Source: Cellulomonas phragmiteti (GTDB taxonomy: Bacteria > Actinomycetota > Actinomycetes > Actinomycetales > Cellulomonadaceae). Taken from it: a stretch of DNA of 64,000 bases. Below the pieces are notes generated by a model that was not told where the DNA came from, ran no database searches, and was given only the letters and a program-made list of their open reading frames with translations. A program made the position numbers and the translations under genes. Below are positions 9,449-18,760 of this stretch, piece by piece. Position 1 is the first letter of the stretch; each line of letters opens with the position of its first letter. Location of the stretch: assembly GCF_016862775.1 (NCBI RefSeq), contig NZ_BONP01000013.1, positions 38,783 to 102,782 on the forward strand, written 5' to 3'.

Positions 9449-12400
9449 GTGCAGCACACACCCCCCAGCACCCTGGCCGGCACCGCCGGCGTCGACGTCG
9501 AGGAGCTCCTGGCCCGGCTCACGCAGGACGGCGTCCACCTGTGGACCCAGGACGGGCAGCTGCACTTCCGTGCGCCCCAGGGCACGCTCACCGAGGAGCG
9601 GCGCGAGGTGCTGCGCACGCACCGCGCGACGGTCGTCTCCCTGCTCGAGCAGCGGCGCACCCCGACCCTGACCCCCTCGCCCGCCACCCGGTACGACCCG
9701 TTCCCCCTCACCGAGGTCCAGGTCGCCTACCTCGTCGGGCGCGGGGCCGCCTACGACTACGGCGGTGTGGCCTGCCACGCGTACGTCGAGCTCGAGCTGG
9801 GGGAGCTCGACCCCGACCGGCTGCGCCGTGCGTGGGGCGCGCTGGTCGACCGCCACGACATGCTGCGCGCCGTGGTGCGCACCGAGGGCCACCAGGAGGT
9901 GCACCCGCGCGCGCCCGGGGAGTCGTTCACCGTCACCGACGTCGGGGACGCCGACCCCCACCCGCACGCCGAGCGCACCCGCGAGCGCCTGCGCGACCTG
10001 GTGCCCGACCCGCAGACGTGGCCGCTGGTCCGCCTGCACGCCACGCGCGGCGCCGGGACGACGATCCTGCACCTGTCGGTCGACCTGCTGGTCGCCGACC
10101 ACGCGTCCGTGCGCCTGCTGCTGCGCGAGCTGCGGGACCTGTACGACCAGCCCGACCGCGACCTGGGCGCACCGGCCGTGACGTTCCGGGACTACGTGCT
10201 CGCGCGGCGCGCGCTGCGCGAGGGCGCCGGCTACCACCGCGACCGCGCCTACTGGGCCGAGCGGCTGGAGGACCTGCCGCCGGCACCGGAGCTGCCGCTC
10301 GCCGAGCACGCCGCGGACTCCTCGGGGCGGTTCACCCGCCTGGCCGGGCGGCTGTCCGCGCCCGAGTGGCAGGGCCTGCGCGAGCGGGCGGCCGCGCACG
10401 GGCTGACGCCGTCGGCGGTCACGCTGGCCGCGTACGCCGAGGTCGTGGCCCTGTGGTCGCGTCGCGCGGACCTCACGCTCAACCTGCCCGTGCCGCAGCG
10501 GCTGCCGCTGCACCCGGACGTCGACGCGCTCGTGGGCGACTTCACCACCCTGACGCTGCTCGCGGTCCGCGCCGAGGACGGCGCGACGTTCGTCGAGCGG
10601 GCGCGCACCCGGCAGGGGCGCCTGGTCGAGGACCTCGACCACGGGCTGTTCTCCGGCAGCGAGGTGCTGGCCGAGCTGTCCCGGCGGCGGGGCGAGTCGG
10701 GCGTCGTCATGCCCGTGGTGTTCACCGGCGCCCTGGGCGCGGACGACGAGGACGCCCCGGCGGACTCCTGGACGTCGCGCGAGGTGCACGGCCTGTCGCA
10801 GACCCCGCAGGTGTGGCTCGACTGCCAGGTGTCGCGCGACGCCGACGGGCTCGCGCTGCGCTGGGACGTGCGCGAGGGCGTGCTGGTCGACGGGGTCGCG
10901 CGCGACGCGTTCGCCGCGTACCACGACCTGCTGCGGCGCCTGGCGACCGCGGACGACGCGTGGGTCGACGCCGACCCCGTGACGCTGCCCGCGCACCAGC
11001 GCGCGACGCGCGAGCGCGTCAACGCGACGGCCGCGCCCCTGCCCGACGCGCTGCTGCACGAGGGCCCCCTGGCGGCGATGCTCGCGACCCCCGACGCGGT
11101 CGCCGTCGTGCACCCGGAGGGTGAGCTGACGCACCGCGACCTGTGGGCCCGGGTCGACGGCGTCGCCGGTGCCCTGCGGGCCGCGGGCGTGGAGCCGGGG
11201 GACCGGGTCGCCGTGGTCATGGACAAGGGCGTCGAGCAGGTCGTCGCCGTGCACGCGACGTCGGTCGTGGGCGCCGTCTACGTGCCGGTCGACACGACCC
11301 AGCCGGCCGCGCGGCGTGCGGCGATCGTCACCGACGCGGGTGTGCGCGTCGTGCTCACGCAGTCGTGGCTGCTCGACCAGCACGTCGACGTCCCGGCCGT
11401 GGTCGCGGTGGACGAGGTGCCGCCCGGCACCGCCCCCGGCGAGGACCTGGGCCGCGTGGTCGGACCCGACGAGCCGGCTTACGTCATCTACACCTCGGGC
11501 TCGACCGGCACGCCCAAGGGCGTGGTCGTCACGCACCGGGCCGCGCTCAACACGGTCGACGACGTCGACCGCCTGCTGGACGTCGGCCCGCACGACCGCG
11601 TGCTCGCGCTCGCGGCGCTGGGGTTCGACCTGTCCGTCTGGGACCTGTTCGCCGTCACGTCCCGCGGGGGCGCCCTCGTGCTGCCCGACGCGGCACGGCG
11701 CGGCGACCCGTCGCACTGGGCCGAGCTGGTCGCCGAGCACGCCGTGACGCTGTGGAACTCGGTGCCGGCGCAGATGTCGATGCTCGTCGACTACCTCGGG
11801 ACCACCCCCGGCAGCGTCCCGACGACCCTGCGCGCCGTGCTGCTCTCGGGCGACTGGATCCCCGTGACGCTGCCGGGACGTATCCGCGACCTGCTGCCCG
11901 GCGCGCAGGTGCACAGCCTCGGCGGGGCGACCGAGGGCGCTATCTGGTCCATCCACCACGCCGTCGGGGAGCCCGACGCCACCTGGCCGAGCGTGCCGTA
12001 CGGCACGCCGCTGGCGAACCAGACGTTCCACGTGCTCGACCCTGCGGGGCGCGACCGCCCCGACTGGGTGGCCGGCGAGCTGGTCATCGGCGGGGCCGGT
12101 GTCGCGCTCGGCTACCTCGGCGACGCCGAGCGCACGGCCGCCCGCTTCGTGGTGCACCCGCGCACCGGCCAGCGGCTGTACCGCACCGGTGACCTGGGGC
12201 GGTACCGGCCCGACGGGCTGATCGAGTTCCTCGGCCGGGAGGACGACCAGGTCAAGATCCGCGGCCACCGCGTCGAGCTCGCCGAGATCGAGGCGGCGCT
12301 GCTGGCCCACCCTGGTGTCGCGGCGGCCACCGTCCTGGCCCCGGGCGGACGGGAGGACCGGCGCCTGGTGGGCGTCGTGGAGACCGCCGCCGTCTCCGCG

Positions 12401-14962
12401 GCGCCGTCCGGTGCCACGCCGCAGGGCGTCCCGGCCGACGTCCGGGACGCGGTGCGGGCCGCGGCGGACGCGACGGTCGCCGACCTCGACCGGGACGACC
12501 TCGACGCGTTCCTCACGCGCATGCGCACCACCGCCCTGGAGGCGATGACGCTCACGCTGACGGGTGCGGGCCTGTTCGACGGCCGCACGCACACCGAGCA
12601 GGAGGTGCTGCAGGCGCTGCGGGCCGACCGGCGCCACCACCGGCTCGTCGGCCGCTGGCTGCACGCCCTGCACGCCGCCGGGCGGCTGCAGCGCACGGGC
12701 GACCTGCTGCACGACCTGGTGTCCGTGACGCCGCAGGAGCACGAGCGCGGCTGGCAGGACCTGCGCGACCTGGAGGCCCGCACCACGTACGGCACCCAGG
12801 TGCTCGAGTACATGCGCACGTGCACCGCGCGCCTGCCCGAGCTGCTGCGGGCCGAGCTCGACGTGCGGTCCCTGCTGTTCCCCGGGGCGTCCACCGAGAC
12901 CGCGGGCGGGGCGTACCGCGACAACCTGGCGGTGCGGCACCTCAACGCGGCGGCCGCGAGCGCGCTCGCCGCGCTGGCGGCGCAGCGCTCACCGGACCGC
13001 CCGCTGCGGGTGCTCGAGGTCGGGGCGGGCGTCGGCGGGACCAGCGACGCGGCCGTGCAGGCGATCGCGGGTCTGCCCGCGCAGTACCTGTTCACGGACC
13101 TGTCGCCGTTCTTCCTCACCGAGGCCCGCGAGCGCTTCGCGGAGTTCCCGTTCGTGACCTTCGGGCTGTACGACATCGAGCGGCCCGCGCACGAGCAGGG
13201 GCACGCGCCCAACTCGTTCGACGTGGTCGTCGCGGCGAACGTCCTGCACGACGCCGTGGACGTCGACGCGGCCCTCGCCCGGCTGCGGGAGGTGCTCGTC
13301 CCGGGTGGCCACCTCGTGGTCCTCGAGACGACCCTGGAGCACGACCCGGCGCTGCTGGTCTCCATGGAGCTCATGGAGGGACTGGACGGCGGGCACCACG
13401 ACGCCCGCACGGCGCAGGACCAGACGTTCCTCACCCGCGCGCAGTGGCACGACGCGCTGGGCGGCGTCGGCGCGGTCGACCCGCTGGTCCTCCCCGAGGA
13501 GGGGGACCGGCTCACCGGCACCGGGCAGTCGCTGCTGGTGGCGCGGCTGAAGACCGACCGGGTGCCCGTCGACGCGGACGACCTGGTGCGGCACTGCGCC
13601 GCGCGGCTGCCCGAGTACATGGTGCCCGGCCAGTGGCAGGTGCTGGACCGCCTGCCGCTGACGTCGAACGGCAAGGTCGACCGCCGCGGCCTGCTGGAGC
13701 GGCTGCCCTCGGGTGCGGCCGCGGTCGTCGAGTCGGTCAGCGCCGCGCCGGCCGACGACCTCGAGCGCTCCCTGGCGGCCCTGTGGGCCGAGCTGCTGGA
13801 GCGGGCGCACGTGGGCCGTGACGACGACTTCTTCGACCTCGGGGGTGACTCGCTGCTCGTCGCGCGCATGGTCGGGCGGCTCGGCGAGGTGCTGCCCGGC
13901 ACCGGGGAGGACATCGAGTGGGAGGTCGTGCTGCGGCGCATGCTGCGCACCCCCACGGTCGCGGGGCTGGCGGAGTACCTGCGTGACCTGTCGGGTCAGG
14001 TCGAGGCCGCGGCCGACCGGTCGCGGGACCCGTACGTGCCGCTCAACGGCCCGGGCGGGGGCGTCGTGACGGCCCTCGTGCACGCCGGCACGGGGACGCT
14101 GGTGCCCTACCGGGCGCTCATCACCGAGATCCGCCGGCGCTCGGCCGGGCAGGGCACGCTCGTCGGGCTCGAGCTGCCCGACGTCGCGGCGTTCCTCGAC
14201 GCCGACCCCGCGACGGTCATCACGCGGTGGGCGGCGGACTACGCGCACGCGCTGCTCGAGCGCGGCGGGGACCGGTTCCACGTCGTGGGCTACTGCCTGG
14301 GCGGGCTGATCGCCACCGAGGTCGCCCGGACGTTGACGGAGGCGGGGGCGCACGTCGCGTCGCTCACCGCGATCAGCACGCACCGCCCGCCGTTCCGCCT
14401 GGACGACGAGCTGATCTCGGAGTACGCGTTCGCCGTGATGATGGGCATCGACCCGGTCGCGGTCGGCTTCCCGGCGGACGAGAACCGCGTCTCGGCGGCG
14501 TCCGACCAGCTGCTGGAGGCCACCCCCGGGCTCCTGCCCGACGGGGCGATCGGCCGCCTGGAGGGTGAGTACGCCGACGTGGCGGCGAGCTTCCGCGCGC
14601 TGGCGGAGGTGCCGCGGGCGGAGCGGGTGGCGCGCATGTGCGCCGCGGTGCCGCCCTCGGGCGGCAGCTACACGCCGGAGGCGCTCGAGGAGGTGTTCCG
14701 CATCTTCCGCCAGAGCGTGTTCTCGATCTCCCGGTACGAGCCGGAGCCGTACGCCGGGGACATCACGTTCCTGCGGCACGGCGGTGCGTACCCGTTCCCG
14801 GGCAACAAGGAGTCCGTCACCACCTACTGGGAGCGGCTGGTGCTCGGGGACCTGCGCATCGTGGACGTGCCGGGCGACCACTTCGGCATGCTGTCGGTGC
14901 CGTACGCGCCGGGGATCCTCACGCACCTGGACGCGATCACCGGCGGGGACGTGGTCGCGTGA
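9449..14962 (+). CDS. NRPS 2: docking-Cy-A(Cys)[MT]-PCP-TE
   Basis: Terminating synthetase of 1,837 residues, similar in plan to pyochelin PchF. Residues 13-65 look like a TubC-type N-terminal docking domain. Cyclisation domain has DLLVADHAS (Asp212-Ser220). The A domain has [11 protein letters not shown] near 681 and pocket residues D-L-W-N-L-S-L-I-W, one change from the cysteine code. A methyltransferase is inserted in the A domain at about 990-1370 ([13 protein letters not shown] near 1188), followed by the A10 motif SNGKVDR. PCP serine is Ser1468 (GGDSL). The C-terminal thioesterase (about 1537-1834) has GYCLGG with Cys1616 where Ser is usual, and a GDHF histidine near the end. Starts at GTG after GAGGAG; stop overlaps the next start (GTGA). 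Confidence 0.94.
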   Translation: MQHTPPSTLAGTAGVDVEELLARLTQDGVHLWTQDGQLHFRAPQGTLTEERREVLRTHRATVVSLLEQRRTPTLTPSPATRYDPFPLTEVQVAYLVGRGAAYDYGGVACHAYVELELGELDPDRLRRAWGALVDRHDMLRAVVRTEGHQEVHPRAPGESFTVTDVGDADPHPHAERTRERLRDLVPDPQTWPLVRLHATRGAGTTILHLSVDLLVADHASVRLLLRELRDLYDQPDRDLGAPAVTFRDYVLARRALREGAGYHRDRAYWAERLEDLPPAPELPLAEHAADSSGRFTRLAGRLSAPEWQGLRERAAAHGLTPSAVTLAAYAEVVALWSRRADLTLNLPVPQRLPLHPDVDALVGDFTTLTLLAVRAEDGATFVERARTRQGRLVEDLDHGLFSGSEVLAELSRRRGESGVVMPVVFTGALGADDEDAPADSWTSREVHGLSQTPQVWLDCQVSRDADGLALRWDVREGVLVDGVARDAFAAYHDLLRRLATADDAWVDADPVTLPAHQRATRERVNATAAPLPDALLHEGPLAAMLATPDAVAVVHPEGELTHRDLWARVDGVAGALRAAGVEPGDRVAVVMDKGVEQVVAVHATSVVGAVYVPVDTTQPAARRAAIVTDAGVRVVLTQSWLLDQHVDVPAVVAVDEVPPGTAPGEDLGRVVGPDEPAYVIYTSGSTGTPKGVVVTHRAALNTVDDVDRLLDVGPHDRVLALAALGFDLSVWDLFAVTSRGGALVLPDAARRGDPSHWAELVAEHAVTLWNSVPAQMSMLVDYLGTTPGSVPTTLRAVLLSGDWIPVTLPGRIRDLLPGAQVHSLGGATEGAIWSIHHAVGEPDATWPSVPYGTPLANQTFHVLDPAGRDRPDWVAGELVIGGAGVALGYLGDAERTAARFVVHPRTGQRLYRTGDLGRYRPDGLIEFLGREDDQVKIRGHRVELAEIEAALLAHPGVAAATVLAPGGREDRRLVGVVETAAVSAAPSGATPQGVPADVRDAVRAAADATVADLDRDDLDAFLTRMRTTALEAMTLTLTGAGLFDGRTHTEQEVLQALRADRRHHRLVGRWLHALHAAGRLQRTGDLLHDLVSVTPQEHERGWQDLRDLEARTTYGTQVLEYMRTCTARLPELLRAELDVRSLLFPGASTETAGGAYRDNLAVRHLNAAAASALAALAAQRSPDRPLRVLEVGAGVGGTSDAAVQAIAGLPAQYLFTDLSPFFLTEARERFAEFPFVTFGLYDIERPAHEQGHAPNSFDVVVAANVLHDAVDVDAALARLREVLVPGGHLVVLETTLEHDPALLVSMELMEGLDGGHHDARTAQDQTFLTRAQWHDALGGVGAVDPLVLPEEGDRLTGTGQSLLVARLKTDRVPVDADDLVRHCAARLPEYMVPGQWQVLDRLPLTSNGKVDRRGLLERLPSGAAAVVESVSAAPADDLERSLAALWAELLERAHVGRDDDFFDLGGDSLLVARMVGRLGEVLPGTGEDIEWEVVLRRMLRTPTVAGLAEYLRDLSGQVEAAADRSRDPYVPLNGPGGGVVTALVHAGTGTLVPYRALITEIRRRSAGQGTLVGLELPDVAAFLDADPATVITRWAADYAHALLERGGDRFHVVGYCLGGLIATEVARTLTEAGAHVASLTAISTHRPPFRLDDELISEYAFAVMMGIDPVAVGFPADENRVSAASDQLLEATPGLLPDGAIGRLEGEYADVAASFRALAEVPRAERVARMCAAVPPSGGSYTPEALEEVFRIFRQSVFSISRYEPEPYAGDITFLRHGGAYPFPGNKESVTTYWERLVLGDLRIVDVPGDHFGMLSVPYAPGILTHLDAITGGDVVA

Positions 14963-16092
14963 CACCGCTGCCGCTCGTCGGCGTCGTGGGCGCGTCCGGG
15001 GCCGTCGGCTCGGCCGCGGCGCGCGCGCTGCACGCGTCGGGCGAGGTGCGGCTGCGCCTCGGCGGCCGGCGGCCCGAGCCCCTGGACGACCTCGCGCGCG
15101 AGCTCGGTGGCGACGCGCAGGTCGCGACGGCGGACGTCCGCGACGCGGCCTCGCTGGCGGTGTTCAGCGCGGGCTGCGACGTCGTCCTCGGGTGCGCCGG
15201 CCCGTCGTACGCGCTCGGCGACCGGGTCGCCCGCGCCGCGCTCGCCGCCGGGGCGGACCACGTGGACGTCACGGGGGACGAGGCCGTGCGCACGGCGCTG
15301 GCCGGTGACCCGCTGCCGGCGAGGCGCCGGGTCGTGGTCTCGGCGGGTCTGCTGCCCGGGCTGTCGGCGCTGCTGCCGCGCTGGCTCGCGGCCCGGCACG
15401 GGCTGCACGCGCTGCGCGCGTACGCGGGCGGTCTGGAGCGGTGCACACCGGCCGCCGCGGGCGACCTGCTGCTGTCCCTGCCGGGCGCCGGGGACGCCGC
15501 GGCGGTGTTCGGCACCCCCGGCGCGGCGTGGCGCGCCGGGCGGGTGGAGCCGCGCGCGCTCCGGTCCCGGGACGGGCACGTGGCACCGCACTTCGACGAG
15601 CCGGGGTTCGTCCAGCCGTTCCTCACCCGGGAGGCGCAGCGCCTCGCACCGGACCTGGGCGTGACGGACCTCGAGTGGTACGCGGTCCACGTGGGCCGGC
15701 GCGTGCGCGAGGTGCTCACCGCCGCGGCGGGTGCGCCGGTCGCCGACCTGGAGACGACGGCGCACACCCTGCGGCGGGCGGCCGACCTCGACCTGGCCGG
15801 ACGCTCGCCGTGGTACCTGCTGGTGCTCGAGGCCACCGACGCCGACGGCGGGCGGCGCACCCTCGTGCTGCGCACCCCGGACAGCTACCGGCTCACCGGG
15901 CACGTGGCCGCGTGGACGACCCGCGAGGTGCTCGGGGGTCGTGTGCCGACCGGTGTGCACCACGCCGCGGACGTGCTCGACCCGGCGCGGGCCGTCGACG
16001 CGCTGCTGTCCGACGGCGACGCGGCGACCCTGCGCGAGGTCGTCGGGACCGGGGGACCGGTGCGGCACGAGGTCGAGACGGGCGTGCTGTGA
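14959..16092 (+). CDS. Saccharopine dehydrogenase-like NAD(P)-dependent oxidoreductase
   Basis: Protein of 377 residues with an N-terminal Rossmann glycine motif GVVGASGAVGSAAA and the GGRRPE / DVRDAASL / GCAGPSY pattern of the saccharopine dehydrogenase-like family. Family members reduce or oxidise imine-type or enoyl substrates with NAD(P)H. Its place between the NRPS and the thiazolinyl imide reductase suggests it works on a ring or carbonyl of the assembling metallophore, but the substrate is unknown. Start GTG overlaps the NRPS stop, and its own stop overlaps the next start, so it is translationally coupled on both sides. An active role as a second ring reductase is inference. Confidence 0.75.
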   Translation: MTPLPLVGVVGASGAVGSAAARALHASGEVRLRLGGRRPEPLDDLARELGGDAQVATADVRDAASLAVFSAGCDVVLGCAGPSYALGDRVARAALAAGADHVDVTGDEAVRTALAGDPLPARRRVVVSAGLLPGLSALLPRWLAARHGLHALRAYAGGLERCTPAAAGDLLLSLPGAGDAAAVFGTPGAAWRAGRVEPRALRSRDGHVAPHFDEPGFVQPFLTREAQRLAPDLGVTDLEWYAVHVGRRVREVLTAAAGAPVADLETTAHTLRRAADLDLAGRSPWYLLVLEATDADGGRRTLVLRTPDSYRLTGHVAAWTTREVLGGRVPTGVHHAADVLDPARAVDALLSDGDAATLREVVGTGGPVRHEVETGVL

Positions 16093-17204
16093 CCCGACCC
16101 CTGCGGACCGTGGTGTGCGGCACCGGGTTCGGACGCTTCCACCTCGAGGGGGTGCGCCTGGTGCCCGACGACCTCGAGCTGGTGGGCGTGCTCGCGCGGG
16201 GCAGCGCGTTCTCCCGCGCCTACGCCCAGGAGCAGGGGGTGCCGTTCTACGCGCGCGTCGAGGACCTGCCGGACGACGTGGAGGTCGCGTGCGTGGCCGT
16301 CGGCTCGGCCGTGCAGGGCGGACCGGGCACGCAGCTCGCGCACGCGCTCATGGCGCGGGGGGTCCACGTGCTGCAGGAGCACCCCGTCCACCACGACGAG
16401 CTGGCCGACCTGCTGCGCGCCGCGCGCCGGCACGGCGTGGTCTACCACCTCGACCCGTTCTACCGGTACGTCGAGCCCGTCGCGCGGTTCCTGGACGGCG
16501 CGCGTGAGCTGCGGCGTCGCGGCGCGGTCGTGCACGTGGACGCGACGAGCGCGATCCAGGTGCTGCACCCGCTGCTGGACGTCCTCGCGCTCGCGCTGGG
16601 CGGTGTGCGGCCCGCGGCGTTCGGTGACCCGGCGCCGGTGGACGACCGCGTCGCCGCGGTGTCCGCGACGTCGCAGCCGTACCGCGTGCTGCAGGGGGCG
16701 GTCGCCGGGGTGCCCGTGACCCTGCGCGTGCAGAACCAGCTGCACCCCTCCGACGGGGACAACCACGCGCTCGTGTGGCACCGGCTGGCCCTCAGCGGCG
16801 AGGGCGGCACGCTCACGCTGACCGACACGCACGGCCCGGTGCTGTGGCAGCCGCGCCTGCACGCACCGCGCGACGAGCACGGGCGCCTGCTGTCCACCGG
16901 ACCGGGGACCGAGCACCTGGCGCAGCCGCCCGTGTCCGTCGTCCCGGGCACCGAGCCCCCGCCGTGGCGCGAGGTCTTCGCCGCCACGTGGCCGCAGACC
17001 GTCGCGACCGCCCTGCGCGCCCTGGTCGCCGACGTCCGTGCCGGGGCGGACCCGATGCCCCGCGGTCAGCGCGACCTGTCCGTGTGCCGGCTCTGGCTGG
17101 ACGTGGTCGCCCGGCTGGGCCGCCCCGAGCTCGTCCGCCCCGACGCCCCCACCCCGTGGCGGCTGGACCAGATCCTGCCCGCCCCCGAGGACGGAGCCCG
17201 ATGA
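16089..17204 (+). CDS. Thiazolinyl imide reductase (Irp3/YbtU/PchG family)
   Basis: Gfo/Idh/MocA-fold reductase of 371 residues. The N-terminal VVCGTGFGRFHLEGV and the later VLQEHPVHHDEL are characteristic of Irp3/YbtU/PchG, which use NADPH in trans to reduce a carrier-bound thiazoline to a thiazolidine during yersiniabactin and pyochelin synthesis. Here it probably reduces one of the two cysteine-derived rings, most likely the terminal one that carries the methyl group, as in pyochelin. GTG start overlaps the upstream stop (GTGA) and its stop overlaps the thioesterase ATG, so its stoichiometry is probably tied to the synthetase. Confidence 0.9.
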   Translation: MTRPLRTVVCGTGFGRFHLEGVRLVPDDLELVGVLARGSAFSRAYAQEQGVPFYARVEDLPDDVEVACVAVGSAVQGGPGTQLAHALMARGVHVLQEHPVHHDELADLLRAARRHGVVYHLDPFYRYVEPVARFLDGARELRRRGAVVHVDATSAIQVLHPLLDVLALALGGVRPAAFGDPAPVDDRVAAVSATSQPYRVLQGAVAGVPVTLRVQNQLHPSDGDNHALVWHRLALSGEGGTLTLTDTHGPVLWQPRLHAPRDEHGRLLSTGPGTEHLAQPPVSVVPGTEPPPWREVFAATWPQTVATALRALVADVRAGADPMPRGQRDLSVCRLWLDVVARLGRPELVRPDAPTPWRLDQILPAPEDGAR

Positions 17205-17986
17205 CCCCCCACTCACCCGACCCGTGGCTGCGCCGGCCCCGCCCCCGGCCCGGTGCCGGTGTGCGCCTGGTCTGCCTGCCGCACGCCGGCGGCTCCGCCG
17301 GCGCCTACCGCCCGTGGGCGCCGCTGCTGCCCGCGGGCGTCGACCTGGTGTGCGTGCAGCCGCCCGGCCGCGAGGACCGGTTCACCGAGCCACCCGTCGA
17401 CGACATGGCCACCCTCGTCGACCGGGTCGCCGACGCGCTGCTCCCGCTGCTGGACCGCCCGTACGTGCTGTTCGGGCACTCGATGGGCTCGGCCGTCGCC
17501 GTCGAGCTCGCGCGGCGGCTGCGCGCGCTGGGCGCCGACGAGCCTGCCCGGCTGGTGGCCTCCGGCCGCCGCGCGCCGGCCGACGCGGTGCCCGGATCCG
17601 TGCACCGCAGCAGCGACGACGCGATCGTCGCCGAGCTCGTCCGCCTCGGCGGGACGTCGCCCGAGGTGCTCGCCGAACCCGGCCTGCGGGAGGCCGTGCT
17701 GCGCAACGTGCGCGCCGACTACCGCCTCGTCGAGACGTACCGCCCGTTCCCCGGCGCGCCGCTGACCTGCCCGGTGACGGTCTTCCTCGGGGACGCGGAC
17801 CCCGAGGTCGACGCCGCGGGTGCCGAGGGCTGGGCGCGCACCACCACCGGGCGCCTCGACGTGCAGGTGTTCCCGGGCGACCACTTCTACCTCGACCACG
17901 TGCGACGCGACGTCGTCCACGCGCTGCTGCGACGCCTCGACCCCGTGCTGGTCGCCGACGCCTCGCCGTGGCCCAGCACGCCCTGA
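17201..17986 (+). CDS. Type II editing thioesterase (YbtT/GrsT family)
   Basis: Alpha/beta hydrolase of 261 residues with LVCLPHAGGSAGAYRPW at 23-39, the nucleophile elbow GHSMG (Ser94) and a late GDHFYL histidine. External thioesterases of this type remove misprimed acyl groups from carrier domains of an NRPS. Its Ser nucleophile contrasts with the Cys of the thioesterase fused to NRPS 2. ATG overlaps the reductase stop (ATGA). There is no mbtH-like gene next to it or elsewhere in the locus. Confidence 0.9.
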   Translation: MTPHSPDPWLRRPRPRPGAGVRLVCLPHAGGSAGAYRPWAPLLPAGVDLVCVQPPGREDRFTEPPVDDMATLVDRVADALLPLLDRPYVLFGHSMGSAVAVELARRLRALGADEPARLVASGRRAPADAVPGSVHRSSDDAIVAELVRLGGTSPEVLAEPGLREAVLRNVRADYRLVETYRPFPGAPLTCPVTVFLGDADPEVDAAGAEGWARTTTGRLDVQVFPGDHFYLDHVRRDVVHALLRRLDPVLVADASPWPSTP

Positions 17987-18025
17987 CCACGACCCCCGGA
18001 CCTCGACCCCCTCCTGGAGGACACC

Positions 18026-18760
18026 ATCCCCGCCGCCGACTACTACTCGCCGGCCGCCGAGTTCTTCGACCTCGTCGGCCACCGCCACCTCGTCTCGAGC
18101 GCCCCGGCGCTGCGCACCGCCCTGGCCGGCCTCGACACCTCGCACGGCCCGGTCCTCGACATCGGCGCCGGGTCGGGGCTGGTCACGGCGACCATCGCCG
18201 AGATCCTGCCCTCGGCGCGCATCATCTCCGCCGAGCCGTCGCCGGTCATGCGCGCGGTGCTGACCAGCCGGGTGTTCTCCGACCCCGCACTGCGCGAGCG
18301 CGTCACGGTGGTGCCCGAGCCCGCGCAGGAGCTCGAGCTGCCCGACTCGCTCTCGGCCGTGGTGATCTTCGGCGTCGCCGGGCACATCCCCCGGCCCGAG
18401 CGGGTGCGGCTGTGGCGCCGGCTGGCCGAGCGGCTGCCCGTCGGGGCGCCCATCGTCGTCGAGCTCATGGGCGTCGACACCCCGCGCCACATCCCGTTCG
18501 TGCGCATGTGCAGGGAGTCGCTGGGCGACCAGGACTACGAGTGGTGGATCAGCGGGGACCCGGCCGGTGAGGGCGTCATGCGCTGGCGCACCGAGTGGCG
18601 GGTGTTCCGCGACGGCCGGCGTGTGCGCACGGTCGAGGACGAGTACGACTGGGAGACCTTCGCGGTCGAGCGGCTCGCCGAGGAGTCGGGGATGACGGTG
18701 CGCCGGCTCGCCCGCTCCAGCCGGGAGTCCACGCCCGAGGTGGGGGTGCTGGTCCGATGA
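18026..18760 (+). CDS. SAM-dependent methyltransferase with apparent ATC start codon
   Basis: Class I methyltransferase of about 245 residues: the SAM loop VLDIGAGSGLVT lies near 45-56, followed by SAEPSPVM and a VVIFGVAGHI segment. The frame opens right after the thioesterase stop, but no ATG, GTG or TTG occurs before codon 75, which is beyond the SAM loop. A strong GGAGG (18016-18020) lies 5 bases upstream of an in-frame ATC (18026), so translation probably begins there, or a G has been lost or misread in an original ATG. The stop overlaps the ATG of the ABC transporter. It may add an O-, N- or C-methyl to the metallophore; the target is unknown. Confidence 0.75.
   Translation: MPAADYYSPAAEFFDLVGHRHLVSSAPALRTALAGLDTSHGPVLDIGAGSGLVTATIAEILPSARIISAEPSPVMRAVLTSRVFSDPALRERVTVVPEPAQELELPDSLSAVVIFGVAGHIPRPERVRLWRRLAERLPVGAPIVVELMGVDTPRHIPFVRMCRESLGDQDYEWWISGDPAGEGVMRWRTEWRVFRDGRRVRTVEDEYDWETFAVERLAEESGMTVRRLARSSRESTPEVGVLVR

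Noticed and set aside
3275..12940. A 3,221-residue open frame on the minus strand across both NRPS genes
   Set aside because: Low-complexity Arg/Gly/Val/His translation with no domain; it is the shadow of the GC-rich NRPS genes, whose motifs are continuous on the plus strand.
18248..18760. Methyltransferase starting at the ATG at 18248
   Set aside because: This start would remove the SAM-binding loop and the conserved N-terminus, which are in frame and preceded by a perfect ribosome site.
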